Shown piece by piece: positions 37,360-50,366 of a DNA stretch of 64,000 nt. Below the pieces are notes generated by a model. It made no database searches. It worked only from the letters and a program-made list of their open reading frames with translations, and was not told the origin of the DNA. Numbering within the stretch: the first letter of the stretch is position 1; each line of letters begins with the position of its first letter. The DNA is from Zanthoxylum bungeanum. Lineage: Eukaryota; Streptophyta; Magnoliopsida; Sapindales; Rutaceae. The position numbers were made by a program, and so were the translations under genes. The stretch lies in the NCBI GenBank assembly GCA_019454045.1, contig SKCR01051208.1, forward strand, positions 1 through 64,000, in the 5' to 3' direction.

Positions 37360-38986
37360 TGATCGGGTGAAATCACACACGTAACACAAGCGCACGTATC
37401 GCTCAAGTAGTATAAAAATATCGGTCCCACGAGGACTTAATTTCTACAATGTTATTTATTGTTGATGCTAATTATTTACAAGTATCTAATTAAAGTTGAG
37501 AGGGAATGTTTGTTCATTGGTTAAAAATGGTTTACTAATTAAATAAATAAAAATACAAAATAAATACAAAGGAAATTAATTATAAAGAAAACATCTAGGG
37601 TTGTGAATCCGCCGAATATTACTCTAATGATGAATTAATTCTCCTATACATGTGTAATAAATCAATTGTTAATCGGGAACACGAAGATATACAAAATCCT
37701 CTGTCAATGGTCAGATGCAAACACCCAAAGTAACCCAATTAACTATATGTCTATGTTAATCAAGAAACTCTGAATTCATTAAGATCAAGTTCCAATTGTG
37801 GCTACCCACGCCTGACAGGTATGTGTCTATCCTGGAAAGAAATCTCTAAGATGAGATCGTGAGCTATTGAATTTAAGGCTGAAACCTAAAATCCCTTCGT
37901 CAAGTTTATTTTAAGTTTACCACATCAATCTTATTGGTGATCGTGCAACAAGAAGTATTAAGCTTAAAATTCAATAAACAAGCTAAAACATCACACATAA
38001 TATAATTAAATCAATTATTAAACTTGTGAATATTGTGCTTCATCATATCCATAGAATAAAAATAAAATGTTGGGTTAGGGGATCCACCTTTAATATTTCA
38101 AATGTAGAAATCTCACTTTATTATAATATAGAAATTATCGGCGTTAACCAATTTAGTAAAACCAACCATAAATGCAGTGTTATTATTTGTCCATAAATCG
38201 GCTATATAGACGGTAATCATCTGTCACCTAAAGACCAACCATATAAGCGGTGTCATATTATGTCAAATAAATAAAATCAGCTATTAAGGCGGTATCAACT
38301 TTAATCCATATTATTAGATTATAATTTCCATATTATAAATTAAGTGAGATTAATCAACCTTATCATATTAAAGGTTTCACCTTTCCCCCAGCGGAAATAA
38401 ATTAGCTAGACATAAAAGAAAATAAAAACACACAAACTATTATCACTAAAAAAATGCATAATTAAAATACAGAAAATAAATACAAACAAGATACAATCCT
38501 CACGTTCCTTATTAGAAACCTGAAGGAAAATATGAATTTGGAAAATGAAATCATCTTCAATTTATAGGCAAAATCTGGGCTTGCGCATCGCAACACACGT
38601 TGATTGTTGACACGTGTAAGCGGCTTGTTGAGATATTGACACATGGCACGCATTTGTCGGTGCATCGCGACGCATAAAGTCATGTGTATCATGATACAGG
38701 AACAATGATGATGCAGTGATGATGCGTGTCGGCAGACTGTATAATTAAGGCGCGTCGCGACGCAGAGAAGTGTGCGCGTTGCGACTCGTGAACAATAATT
38801 TTCCCATTTTGCATTTTTTTTCATCAGCTTTTCATCGTTTTAACCTCGAGTTGATTTCATTGAGTCACAAAACTTTATTTATCTGTAAAATACACAAAAA
38901 CACAGCAAAACGTTCATCAAACCGAGAAAGTAAATAAATTATTAGGTCAAAGGGGCGGTAAATATTGATATATTTTCCGCTCATTA
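37360..38986 (-). repeat. O1 5' LTR
   Basis: About 1627 bp. On the minus strand it starts TAATGAGCGG (S1 and A2 have TGATGAG) and ends CCCGATCA before the PBS. It includes several near-identical CGTCGCGACG-type words (38570-38780), also present in the A2 3' LTR (57937-57975). The flanking target base set is GGGGT (38987-38991); the other side is outside the window. Confidence 0.8.
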
Positions 38987-39474
38987 GGGGTTTTTCATAT
39001 ATTTATTATATATATGATGTACATTTAATTTGGTTTTGATTGGATATGATCTTGACTTATTTTAAACAAGATTGGACCAAAATGATTAAAACTAAAATTT
39101 GGTGGGCTTCATAGCAATTTGTAGGAAATATGGGATTTTCGGTTGCAATTGTGTTTTGATGTGTACGACATGTTTAAAATCATTTTGATACTGATTTGGA
39201 ATCACTCAAAATTATATTTGACAATTTAGGGACTAAAATGATCAAAATGCAAAGTTTAGGGGTATTTCGGTAATATTGTGAAATTCTGAATTTTTGGGTA
39301 AAAAATATGTTTTGTTGACTATTGAGTGATTAAAATAAATTAGTTTATTTTAATTACCTAAGAAAAATAAAAAAAAAAAGGAAAATTTGATTTTCCGACA
39401 TTCCACTACGTTACCCGTACTTATTGCCTAAAACCTCAACAACTGTTCATTCGACAAATGAATTCAATTTCGAG
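38987..39474. other. Unassigned AT-rich stretch
   Basis: About 490 bp with no coding signal on either strand and no match to the other repeats here that I can see. It could be the end or LTR of the C1 copia remnant, since it lies on that element's 3' side. Confidence 0.4.
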
Positions 39475-41880
39475 AAGGAAAATTGTCTTTTTTGGAATTT
39501 TGCATCCCAAATCGCACAATGATCTTGTCGATATAGGATGCATGAGACATAGTTAACAGTTGTCTCTTGCGATCCCAAAGAATCTGGATCCCAAGTAAAT
39601 AAACGGCATCTCCAAATCTTTCATTTAAAATTGGTTAGCTAGCCATGATTCACATCCGGTAATATTTTTACATCATTCCCAATGAGTAAAATATTATTGG
39701 TGTACAAAATGAGAAAAACCACTTTACCATCAATGACACGTTTGTATACACACGACTCATCAATTTTCTGCTCAAAATCATAAGAATTGTCATAATCCTT
39801 AAGTTAAAATCGACAATGTTGAAGCATGAATTTTCTCTTCTTTCTCTTCTCTCTTCTTGATCACTTTTAATCTTTAGTGATTAAGATTTAGTTATTATTT
39901 TTTTCGTTCTTTTCTTCTCTACTTTTCTTCTTCTTAATTTCTTTTTCTTTGTTATTTGTTTTCTTGATGGCGTTTTCTGGCCATGGGGGTGAGGCCAAGG
40001 TTTCAACTATGGTAAGAGTTGTCTAAGTTTCATCGTTGTATCAAATCTTATGTTCCAAGATCAAGATGTCTGCTTAAGTCAATAGATGGACCTTTGCAGC
40101 TTCAAACCATTCGCTCTTATTCTTGGGCTACGAACCTCTCTAGTTTTATCATATAAATACACGCATCAAGATTGCCATTCAAGAATGTAGTCTTGACGTC
40201 CATTTTTCAAATTTCATAATCATAATATGCGGTAATGGAAAAAAGAGTGTGGATAGATTTGAACATGACTACTAGCGAGAAAGTCTTCTCATAATCAACT
40301 ACCTATTTCTATATATAACCTTTAGCCACTAGCCTAGCCTTGAAGGTCTGTACTTTCCCATCTGCTCCCCTATTTCTCTTGTAGATCCACTTGCAACCTA
40401 TGGGTTTTAACCCATCAGGTTGGTCTATAAGTTCCCAGACTGAGTTAGAGTACATCGACTCCATCTCAAGGTTCATGACTTTGAGACATTTTTCTTTATC
40501 AGAATCATCATTACGATAGGTCAATGGATCATTTACACCATCACTAGATGCGATAACTTATGCCTCTCCAACTCCAAGATAGCGATCAAGTTGCCGTATA
40601 ACCCTCCTACTACTTTTAGGTGGTAGATCATTCTGATATACTTGCATCTGACGCTCATATATCGAAGGTGCTATGCTAATGTCAATAATTGTTGATGATG
40701 GCATGCTGGTCGAACCAACAAGTAACACCTCGAGTAACACTTTACTTTGAGGTTTGAACTCTCTCATATTGTCATCCTCAAGAAATATAGCATTTTTCAA
40801 TATAAATATTTTATTATCTTCCAGACTATAGAAGAACCCACCCCTAGTCTCCTTAGGATAGCCTACAAATAGGCAGACCTGAGAATATGGTTCCAACTTT
40901 GTAGTCTTATTCTTCAGCACATGTGCTGGACACCCCTATATATGGAAATATCGTAAACTAACTTTACGACCACTCCACAACTCTAAAGGAGTCTTAGAAA
41001 CAGACGTAGAAAAAATAAAATTAAGGATATACATTACTGTTTGCAACACATATCCCCATAATGAACTAGGTAATGAACTATAACTAAACATAGATCTTAT
41101 CATGTCTAGTAGGGTCCGATTTCTCTTCTCTGCAACATCATTCTGCTGAGGTGTTCCAAGTGCTGTGAGGTAGGATAATATCTCATGCTCAACCTATAAT
41201 TCCTCGAAATCACTATCAATATATTCTCCTCTACTATCTAATCATAGATTTTTGATTGTCTTACCTAATTAGTTCTCAACTTCACTACAATACTCTTTGA
41301 ACTTTTTAAAGGTATTTAACTTTTGCTACATGAGGTAAACATACCCATATCCTGAATAATCGTCAATAAATATGACGAAGTATTCATAACCACATCGGAC
41401 TCTTACATTCATCGTTCAGCAAATGTTCGAATGTACTAACTCAAGTGGTTTACTGGCTTACACCTTTTCCAGTAAAAGGTCTATTGGCCATATTTCCTTA
41501 TAGCCGTTTGGCTTTCTTCTAGGAGGGCTTGTCCTCTCTAGATCCTGGGGGATGCCCCTTTGCTCTTGTATAGTTCTCTTTTGGTTATAATACTTACCTT
41601 ATCCAAAAAAAAAAAAAAAAAAGTTGTTCTCCGAGTTCCCTGTGCAATAGTTAATCCATTTCTAGTAATTATAACCGAATTATTATTAAACGAAATTGAA
41701 AAACCATCATCCAAAAGTTTTGAAACATAAATCAAATTCCTGCGAAACCCAGAAATAAATAATACATTATTTAAATTTAGATAATAATTATTCGAAAATT
41801 TTAAATCGAAAACTCCCACTACTCTAGCTGAAATGGCATCCCCTTTCCTGACCCTCATGATATAGTCACCTTTCCCAAAG
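39475..41880 (-). pseudogene. C1: Ty1/copia pol remnant
   Basis: On the minus strand, in order: the end of protease and the GAG-pre-integrase region (41538-41858, L-N-N-V-L-F-I-S-G-F-R-R-N-L-I), then the integrase core with I-D-D-Y-S-G-Y-G-Y-V-Y near 41370 and N-R-T-L-L-D-M near 41110. The integrase C-terminus follows (40558-40920, C-L-F-V-G-Y-P-K-E-T), then RT from V-W-E-L-I-D and K-P-I-G-C-K-W-I-Y-K-R (40309-40524) through M-D-V-K-T-T-F-L-N-G near 40190. The catalytic box is changed to Y-T-N-N near 39690. It is less decayed than the E-family copies. A separate 190-bp insertion sits at 39818-40007. No LTRs were found next to it. Confidence 0.8.
39818..40007. repeat. 190-bp insertion in C1 with short inverted ends
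   Basis: RT homology stops at 39817 and resumes at about 40008. The insert begins GTTGAAGC and ends GTTTCAAC, inverted with 7 of 8 matches, and one strand is strongly CT-rich. It could be a small non-autonomous element, but no clear target duplication is visible (AAT and TAT flanks). Confidence 0.4.
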
Positions 41881-41914
41881 TTCCTTCATGAGTCAAGTAG
41901 TTACAAAAAAGAAC

Positions 41915-43194
41915 TGTAACACCCCAATAATTTTGACATAAATTCGGACTACCGCTTTGGTGTGCGTGAAATGATATGTGATATAAATCATGAACGAGTG
42001 TGAATATGCTCGTGGAATTATTTTTCTAGAAATTCGATAAATCTTTTGCGACGGTACAAAATTATTTTTCCCTTCCATATCAGACAACCCTTAGTATTTT
42101 AGCCATAATCTTTTCATATGATTTCCAATTTTAGTGAATTTTATATCATCGGAGATCTAAGATCGAGACCTACAACTTTTATGTTGAATATTTTCTCAAA
42201 TGTGGAGCAGAATCAAGTCAAAATCATGTTTGTATTGTTGTTACTATAGCAGTTCTGGATTTATCTAGTAATTTCTCCATGTGACAAAAAAATGATTATT
42301 TAATTCAAAAAAATCTGCATATTCCTATTTATAAGCAACCCTATATTTTTTTTACCTAGTCACTATTTATTTATCTTCTCCACTTCGTTTTTGAGCTCAA
42401 CCCAAGCAATCAAATTTGTGTTTTTTTCTCACGCATCATGGAAGGAAAAATCAAGCTCCCTCAAGCTAAGCCCATTGGTAAATAAACTCTACTCACTCAT
42501 TCCTTTCCTTATTTTCAAATTATTTCATTTCTTCTTTACGTTTCAGATTTGTGTCCATGAAGAGCTTGGAGTGGGTTGAGTTCATTTGGCAAGATTGGGG
42601 ATTTAAGAATAAGTTTTGATGCATTAGTGAATGATAGAACATGATTAGAGCTTTATTTTGATTGAAAATTTTTCCACCCTTTTTTCTAGTGTTATGGCTG
42701 AATTTAGGCTGGAAATATGATGTTGATTTCAGCAGAAAGGAGAAGTTGTTTAGGTATAGGTTTGACTTGTGTTAATGCATGAATGAAGAATGAGTAACCA
42801 TGGTTTGATGAAGAGTAGTGGAAATAATAATTAGTGTTATAAGAAATTGATATTAGATAGTAATGTGGGGTAAGTTTCACCATTTGATAAAGGTAATAGG
42901 TGGAGGAGCTGTTTTGGTTGGGTAATGGAAGTTTCAAACATGTTAAAGAATAATGACAATGTAAATAGAGGTTGAATGAGTTGTGTAGTAAAAATGGTGA
43001 AATTGTGGCTGGGTTAGGGGGCTGGTTACGAAAAGCATATCTCACAACTTATGTTCTAATAAAGTTTATCGATTATAGATTATCGGTAGGAACCGTGATT
43101 CTCTTCGATACCGTGAAGTAGTGCCAGTCAGTTTCCAAACCTGTGAGTGGATACTTTATTTTCATAATGTTTGCTTGATTTTATAAATTAATAT
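41915..43194 (+). repeat. T3: Tekay-type LTR fragment
   Basis: It starts TGTAACACCCC and shares with the T1 LTR a block with GAGACCTACAACTTT (42166 here, 18709 in T1) and a later GGAACC..TGTGAGTGGA block (43090-43155 here, 19540-19600 in T1). It is cut at 43194 by T2. A TATA-like CTATTTATAAGC stands at about 42327. There is no coding sequence. Confidence 0.6.
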
Positions 43195-44136
43195 TGTAAC
43201 ATCCCCCTCCAGGAGATGCTACTGGCAGGGAATAGTTCGTACTATCCCCTTGAGCCTCTGACCTTCTAACTCTGCTCAACACTAATAATCTTATCTCATA
43301 CATAAACTGATGCCTAAGGACCATTACCCAACTTGATAACATGGAATGCATCTCAAATACTCATACTATGTACTCAACAGTACTTCATATTATAATTATG
43401 ATAATGAACACTTCTAACATAATAACATACACAATCTATACTGTACAACATGTATAACACATGCCTTTACTTAGACTCTCACTGTAATGTAGCTCCGGCT
43501 ATAATGCAGCTTCGACTCGACCTGGTGGACTCAAACCCTCTAGTTACTGCCATCAGTATCTGTCCTCTTGAGCTCGTCCTCCCGTATACCTGCAAAACCA
43601 AGAAACTAGGAGTTGGGGGTTAGATCGTTTGAATGATATAGTGAGTGAACAGTTTAAAAATAGCAACTAAAATGCTTTTTGAAAATCCATGGTTCTAAAA
43701 CCAAATTCTTCTCAAAGCATCTCTTCTGAAATCTCTTTCATTATCTGAAAACAACTTTCTTTCTGAAAAACTTTTATGAAAACTACTTTTGGTCTGTAAA
43801 TCTCTGATATTCTCATAAAACAATTTCTTATGAAAACACTTTCTTAAAGCCATCTTTTCTGTAAGTCTGTCTCCGAAAATCCGTTTATGAAAATACATTT
43901 CTTAAAAATTTGTATCTGAATGTTTACTGAAAACCTGACGCATGGGGGCGTTACGTATTGTCGTCCCCTCATACGCCTAACTAGTGGTCTTGGGCGTTAC
44001 GTATCGCCGTCCCTCAAGCCAATGAACTAGAGACAAGAGTACTGAGCCATGCTACTACCTAACCCTGAAACTAGGGTCTAGGGGTGTTATCTATCGTCGT
44101 CCCCCTAGCCCTGAATCTAAGATCTAGGGGTATTAC
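43195..44136 (-). repeat. T2: Tekay-type LTR fragment, opposite orientation
   Basis: The plus strand begins TGTAACATCC; on the minus strand the end is GAGGGGGATGTTACA, like the T1 LTR end. It contains three of the GGGG..TACGTA..CCCC motifs in reverse (about 43944-43970, 43990-44014, 44081-44106) and the TTTCAGA-rich stretch. E4 cuts it at 44136. Confidence 0.7.
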
Positions 44137-46120
44137 TGTTGGGTTTCTATTAAGTCCCAAGATCGATTTCAAGCAAGAAATTATGTGCGAATACAACAAA
44201 GAAGCATGGCAGAATCATACTTACATTGATCGGTTATGCGATGCGTCGAACATAAAATCTTCTTGACTCATTGAGCTCTCGGCAATTGCTCCAATTTGTG
44301 CTCCAAAAATTCGGTCATGGTGTCCACTAAGCTCCAAGCTTTGTTTTGTGATTCCATGCCCACGGGTGGTTTTCCCTATCACCTTCGCAAGACTCCGGAA
44401 GTGTGCTAGCACCTTGGAAATTTTGCCACAAAATTCCCTTTGCTTCTCCTTCAAGTTTCGGCATTAGCAGATTTTTGAAGAGGAAAATGGCCCCTTGGCC
44501 GAGAGGTGTAGATGAGAGAATGGGAGAATGTGTTGTGTTGATTTCTAAAATCAAAAACACAAAATGATATATCAAAAGTAGATTTGGTAATAGTCATTCA
44601 AAGATTGACTTTGTAGTGTAAATCAAGCATCCACCAACCTCACCAAAACCCATCACCAAAAAACAACTTTAAAGTGACAAGTGATGTGACATGTGATGTG
44701 ACATGTGGGCCCCACTCAATTCAAAATGTGAGTGGGCCCGCAAACACTCCCGGGCTCGGGTTCGCTAATTTTGAATTAACGAATTTTTCGTTGCGACGTA
44801 ATTAAATCAAATTTAATTAAATAATTGTGCCTAGTAAAATCACTATTCACATCGCTAACGAATTAATTCTAAATTAACTCGTTCGCCCGAATTAAAATCT
44901 AATTTTAATTCCGCGTCAAAATCAAATTTTGTATAATATATCGAATATATTATTTCATCGATTAATTCCAAATTAATCGTTCTCTCTCTTTAAATGATAT
45001 TTTATCCCAGATAAAATATCTCCACAATTAATCCCAAATTAATTTTCTTTCTCTACTTATTAATCCCTGATTAATAAAGTGCGAGTCATACGTCATCGAT
45101 GAATCTTTGGGAAGTGACCCATGAGATCCCCGGATATGTTGGCAGTAAATCTGATCGTCGGACTATCCGAACACGTACGTACCTAATACTACGTTTTTAC
45201 CGATTTACGAGAGATGGTTGGCTTCTAGCAAAGCACCGTGCCTACCCAATTCTCCAGAAATATTCTTACTGGATTATGTGATCTATATCAGGCGTAGTAT
45301 ACGTAGTATTGCGTATTTCGATCCAGTATCGGATGTCACGTGCAAGGCCTGGGGCTGGAATCGTGTCTGCCCCGTACGAAGCACATATCGGATCTCTGGT
45401 AACTAGTCTATATAATCGGATAAACATGACCTAGTCATAATATCCCGATAGCTGCAACATATAAGAGCACCAGTTCCATATCCTACGTGATCATCATCTC
45501 CATTATGACTGGAGTGACACTTCCATCTCGACATCACACCCAATATACTACGACTCTCAATATACCAAGAAGAGGCGTACTCGAAACCGGTTAAAGCCCT
45601 GGACGACCAAAACCAAAGTATATTGATTGTCGCAAGTATTAGCGGTGCAAGTCTCAGGTTAAGACCAAATACACCTACCCTGATTCGGACTTCAATAGAC
45701 ATATAGTCATACTACCAATGGAATTCCGAGGGGTCTATCCAGAGTGAAGCTGTTTCCGTACCATCGGTAAACACAACCTCATATTACACTTGCATGAGTA
45801 TTATATACCAAAATATATGAGAACTATGCCGTTATGCTCCCACAACGCGCAGAAGTGTAATACTAGTCTTTTATGTATTATCGATGTCCAATCTCGATAA
45901 TACTCTGACTAGGGATATTTAATGATTAAACCTCTATGGATTGATACTATCTCATATCATCTCAATCCGTAACTAATAATATGGACCTTTTATCATTTAT
46001 ACATCTTGGTAATCTAATTACAAATGATAAAAGAGCAATTTCCTTTGTCACATAGTTAATTTGTACAACAACACCATGATCTGTACAAATAGTGATGCTA
46101 TGGGTCATAATTGTCCAACA
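44137..46120 (-). repeat. E4 3' LTR
   Basis: 1984 bp. On the minus strand it starts TGTTGGACAATTATGACCC and ends AAACCCAACA. It has the same palindrome block (about 44850-45060). Confidence 0.9.
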
Positions 46121-46131
46121 ATCTCCCACTT
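46121..46131 (-). other. Polypurine tract of E4
   Basis: The plus strand ATCTCCCACTT gives AAGTGGGAGAT on the element strand, adjacent to its 3' LTR. Confidence 0.85.
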
Positions 46132-48342
46132 GGCATATAGCCAATCACTCAAGTGTCCTACAACCCGAACTATGTACGGTTCGCTCAAACTTCTGCTGAG
46201 GAAAGGCTTTCGTCAGTCGATTTGCATGGTTATCATTTGATGCGATTTATTCGATCATCACATCGCCGTGATGTATGATCCGAACGAATCAGATGAATAA
46301 TTGAAGTATATTTCTGGATCGTTGATTAGACCATTAATTCTTTAGCCTATGATGAAGCCTAGCTCAGCTGCTAACAGAACTACTCCTAATCTGATTAGGA
46401 TTATTATCGATCCAAAAGGCTTCTATTGCTGCCTCAGCTGCAACAATAATCTGCTTTTGTTGTTTATTTCGGTAACAGTATCTTGCTTGGAAGATTTCCA
46501 GCTCACTGTTCTGTTATTCAAACTTTATAGTACCATTGTTACGACTTATAGTCATTTTATCGGTTTGAAAACTTGCAGCAGTGATCCCAGTCACTTCAAG
46601 TTCTCCTTCTCCATAGTATAAGAAAGCATCCTTAGTTTATCTAAGATACTAAAGGATGTTCTTAACATCAATCCAGTGACTATCACTCGGATTGGCCTGA
46701 TTGTGACTCCATATGCTCAAAGCATGTGAGACATCAGGTCGTGTACATTTTTTCAATGTACGAGTTCTCGGAGAGTACCAACAACCTTTAGATCTAACCC
46801 ATTAGATCTTTATTCCTAGAATAAAGGTTGTCTCTCCCAATAATTATATGCAGAATTTTCATGAAAGCCAAGCTTTCACCGATTGTATTATGGGAATATC
46901 ATTTCCAAGAAATGATATGTTATCATTATTTAGGACATTACTGTCAGTGCGCTCCCACTAACCTCCTTATATACACAAGAATCATTTTCGTTTTGAATTA
47001 AATCATATACCATTATGATTACATCAAAACGATAATTCCATGAATACTATGTTTGCTTCAATCCATAAATGGATCGAGTTAACTGGCAAACCTTGTTTGC
47101 TCATTTTGGGACGAAAAAACTGTCAGAATGTTGTAAACATCCTCCAAAAGGTTTCCGTTTAAGGAAAGCGATTTTGACGTTCAGCTGCCATGTTTCATGA
47201 ATGAAACATGCAGCATCAACAAACATTATCCAAATGGATTTAACAATGGCAACGGTAAAAGGTTTCGTCGTAATCGACACAATGTTGATAACGATACCTT
47301 TTCGCTACAAGCCTAGCTTAGTACGTTGGTATGTTGCAATCCATGTTTGTCTTCCTTGAAGACTTATATAGTACCAATAGGCACAATGCCTTCCGGTACA
47401 TCAACTAGTGTACAAACATAGCTGATATACATGGAATCCATTTCGGACTTCATGGCACTTTGCCATAATAGAGAGTCGATACCTTGTATCACTTCCTCAT
47501 ACGTAGTCAGTTCGTATTCCTCAATAAGATTGACATCTTTATGAGGTGAGATCAGAAACCCATACCTCCCAGGTTGTTTTCTGACTCTCTTCGATTTGCG
47601 CGGTTCTTGTGTATTCGAAGATTATTGGTATAGTTTCATCCTTGATGAACTATCCGTGTTCCTTTAAGGAATCGGTGCCTGGAATAGTATTACTCTGATT
47701 TTCATCGAGTTTTACTTTCCTCCCACTCACCACTGCATATAGGTATTCCTCTTAGGAAAACCGCATGGCGAGCAACAATTACATTGTTCTCTAGTGTGTT
47801 GTATAAGTACTATACTTAGGTTTCCCTAGGATAACCCACAACTTAGGCACTTATCCGATTTGGGTTTTAGTTTGGTATCATCCAAACATATGCCTAGCAT
47901 ACCCAAATCTTTAGGAATGAGAAAACCCGGTTTCTTTCCTGTTCATATCTAATATGAAGTCTGTCAAATAGATTTTTATGGAACCTTATTCAAAATAAGT
48001 TTTGCACTGTTCATGCGTATCCTTTGAAGGAAATGGTAGCTCAGAGCGACTCATGATTAACCTTATCATGTCCAACAAAATTCGGCTTCTCTCCTTGGAC
48101 ACACCGTCAAATTGATGTGTTCCGGGAGGAGTCCCCATTGAAAGAATACTATACTCTTTCAAGTATTTGAAAAACTTATTGCTTAAGTAATTTCATCATG
48201 GTCCAATCATGATGTTTAATACTTTAGCCGACCTGTTTGTCTACTTTGTGTTGAAACTCTTTGATTTCATCAAAAGATTCACATAACCATAACGCGATGC
48301 CACATCCGTAAAGGTCACGAAACATTCATATCCACATCTAGC
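46132..48342 (-). pseudogene. E4 decayed copia pol, RT/RNase H side
   Basis: Colinear with E3 28015-29718 and 31744-32240, broken by many stops. The RT catalytic pair reads N-N-D at about 46920-46931 as in E3. It contains the uninterrupted version (about 47840-47850) of the S2 target. The remainder, 50367-50591, is the integrase / GAG-pre-integrase end. Confidence 0.65.
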
Positions 48343-50366
48343 TGTAGGCACTGTATTTTTGCATATAAGCCCGATGATGAGTCTCGTATGGAGACACTAC
48401 CTCTTTAGTTGTGAAGGTCGCGGGAAACGGACGTTGGAAGGGTAAATTTGGAAAATGGAATTTTTGTTGGATTTAATTCAGTTGTTTGGCTTCGGTTGCT
48501 CGTTGGATCTCCGTTTCAAAGCATATCCTCGGCCCAAAACCCCATAAACCACTTACCAAACCATAAACCAAACCTAAACACCCAAGCCTACCCAAAGAAT
48601 CAAAGCCCATGCCCATAGAGACCTCATTCACGCCCATCACTCTCTAGATTAGGGATATGCACATTTAACACATGCTAAAATCAAGTCAAATCCCTTCCTA
48701 ATTAAAAGAAATCTCATAGATTCCTTTCCTAATCAAAGCCAATCATTATCCTAAATTAGGGAGATCTTTTCCTTATGAGATACCAATTAGAGAGATGTCA
48801 CCATCAATAGAAGATTCTTTCCTATTCCAATAAGGAAATTCACCCCTCTCTTGCCTATAAAAAGAACCATTCACCACCCTTCTCAACCGTAGCTCATACA
48901 AACAATAGACACACATCAAAGCCCTCATATTCACGTAACCTGCTCATGCCTTTCGCAAACAGCACACCCTCACACTGCCACATAGCTTCCAATTCACGTA
49001 ACCTGCTCACGCCTCAGGCTTGCTTACCCACACGTCCCTAAGCCTGCTTCACACGTTGCTCAGCCACCTGCACTCCACCCACTCACGCCTAACGCCCTTT
49101 GCCACGCACGAACCTGCCGCAAGCAACTAGCCTTCACGCCAGCCCTTTACCCACTCACGCCTGATGCCACATTCCCTCATCACACAGCCCCTTTAATTTC
49201 CGAGAAAACCATCCCCTAATCAGTCAATAAGATCACCGAAATTACTCCCAAACTACCCAGCTAATTGCCGCAAATCTGACCCTTAGAACTGCCTTGAAAA
49301 CACTCCCGAAACAGTCCAGAAAACACCCTAAAACTGCACTAAAAAACTGCATAAAAAACCCTCAACAAAACCATCAAAAACTGCAGCCAATACCCCTCCA
49401 AAGTGCCCAAAACAGTCCCTTAAACAACCAAAAACAGTAACCTAAAAACAGCAGTAAAACAGCAGCGAAACGGAGTAAAAACAGCAGCCCGAACAGCAAA
49501 ACAGCGAGGAAAGATGTTGAGTTAGCGAACCAAAAGAGTTGCGGACCATTCACCCTTCCAACGGACGTGTAACGCCCTTTCTTGAGACGACAAAAGAGGT
49601 TAGACCTGGGGGCACATTTTTACTTTTTATCTTTTGTTTATTTTATTTATTTTAAAAATATTATCGCATGAGAGTCGTTTGAAGCATGGTGTGATTGTTG
49701 GATGAGCAGAATATGTGTTCCCTTTTGTGGTATATAGGATGGAAACCCGGACGTAAATTCCGTAGCCGAATCTGAATGGACGGTAGTGCGGTTTGTACTC
49801 GGGATACAACGCCACGTACCGCTTAAGAGACACGTATTTCGTCTCATCCAAACTTGTGTTTGAGCATGATGTAGTTCGTAGATTATTTAGTTATTATTTA
49901 AAGCATGATGTAGTCTAGTTTATTGTTTATTTTCAAGCATGATTATGTTATTTTATGCATGGTATTTTGTTTAGTTTATGATTATGTTTAAATAGTTATT
50001 TGTTTATTTTGGTTTGATGGCTCAATGTGCTCATTGTGTGATATTGCGTGTTCGCCGTTTAAAGACTTATTTTCGAGCATGCAAACTTAGATTCTGAGTT
50101 ATTTTGATGAATGCATACTAGACGTAGATTACCCTTGAGCATGAATGTTGAATAGATTCGGTTAGTTTATTGCACAAATCATATCATCACAAGTGACATA
50201 AGTAAGGGACCATTCCGAACCCAACGGTTTGAGGTCTTCCCTTGCGAGGGGTGAGTGCGGCCTTAAATCTTTGTCCCGGTTCACACCGGGTGGCGACTCC
50301 ATGTTATTTCGTACTCCCAACTAGGCCGCGAGCCTATAACAGCGTCGTCAAGTTCTGTGGCCTACA
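48343..50366 (+). repeat. S3: solo LTR, probably TatRetand/Ogre type
   Basis: 2024 bp, TGTAGGCACTG to GTGGCCTACA, with a perfect CTAGC duplication on both sides (48338-48342, 50367-50371). A TATA box lies at 48856-48863. The 600 bp after it is C/A-rich and poor in G. Near the end is GGTGGCGACTCC, typical of Tat-branch LTRs and leaders. No PBS or PPT adjoins it. A 22-bp unit TTCACGTAACCTGCTCAYGC is repeated at 48930 and 48993. Confidence 0.75.
48856..48863 (+). promoter_or_regulatory. TATA box of S3
   Basis: TATAAAAA about 510 bp from the LTR start, followed by a long C/A-rich leader. It is the best-formed core promoter element in the window. Confidence 0.55.

Larger units (their letters stand above)
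20873..38986 (-). mobile_element. O1: Athila-like deletion derivative, split by three insertions
   Basis: Read on the minus strand: 5' LTR 37360-38986, PBS 37335-37353, gag-like frame (37117-37250, resuming at 26051 and ending near 25022), a post-integrase motif near 24880-24930, a splice-acceptor-like tract at about 24781, and an accessory frame from 21768 down to the T1 junction at 20872. Protease, RT, RNase H and integrase are missing between gag and the post-integrase motif. The parts are joined by target duplications: removing E3 (TSD GTTGG) brings the gag frame back into register, and removing S1 joins the spacer. The 3' end is beyond T1, outside the window. Confidence 0.75.

Noticed and set aside
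37251..37395. Poly-Phe/Leu membrane-like frame on the minus strand
   Set aside because: T-rich leader of O1 just after the PBS; an open frame by composition.
39967..40017. ATG, 15 codons and a GGTAAGAG donor-like site suggesting a first exon
   Set aside because: The donor coincides with the junction where RT homology resumes, so it is made by chance from two sources.
42704..43045. 113-codon minus-strand frame
   Set aside because: Inside the T3 LTR fragment, no homology, low complexity (Asn, Tyr, Ser, Pro).
48343..50366. S3 as the 5' LTR of A2
   Set aside because: It has a perfect 5-bp target duplication on both sides and 220 bp of copia sequence lies between it and the A2 PBS.
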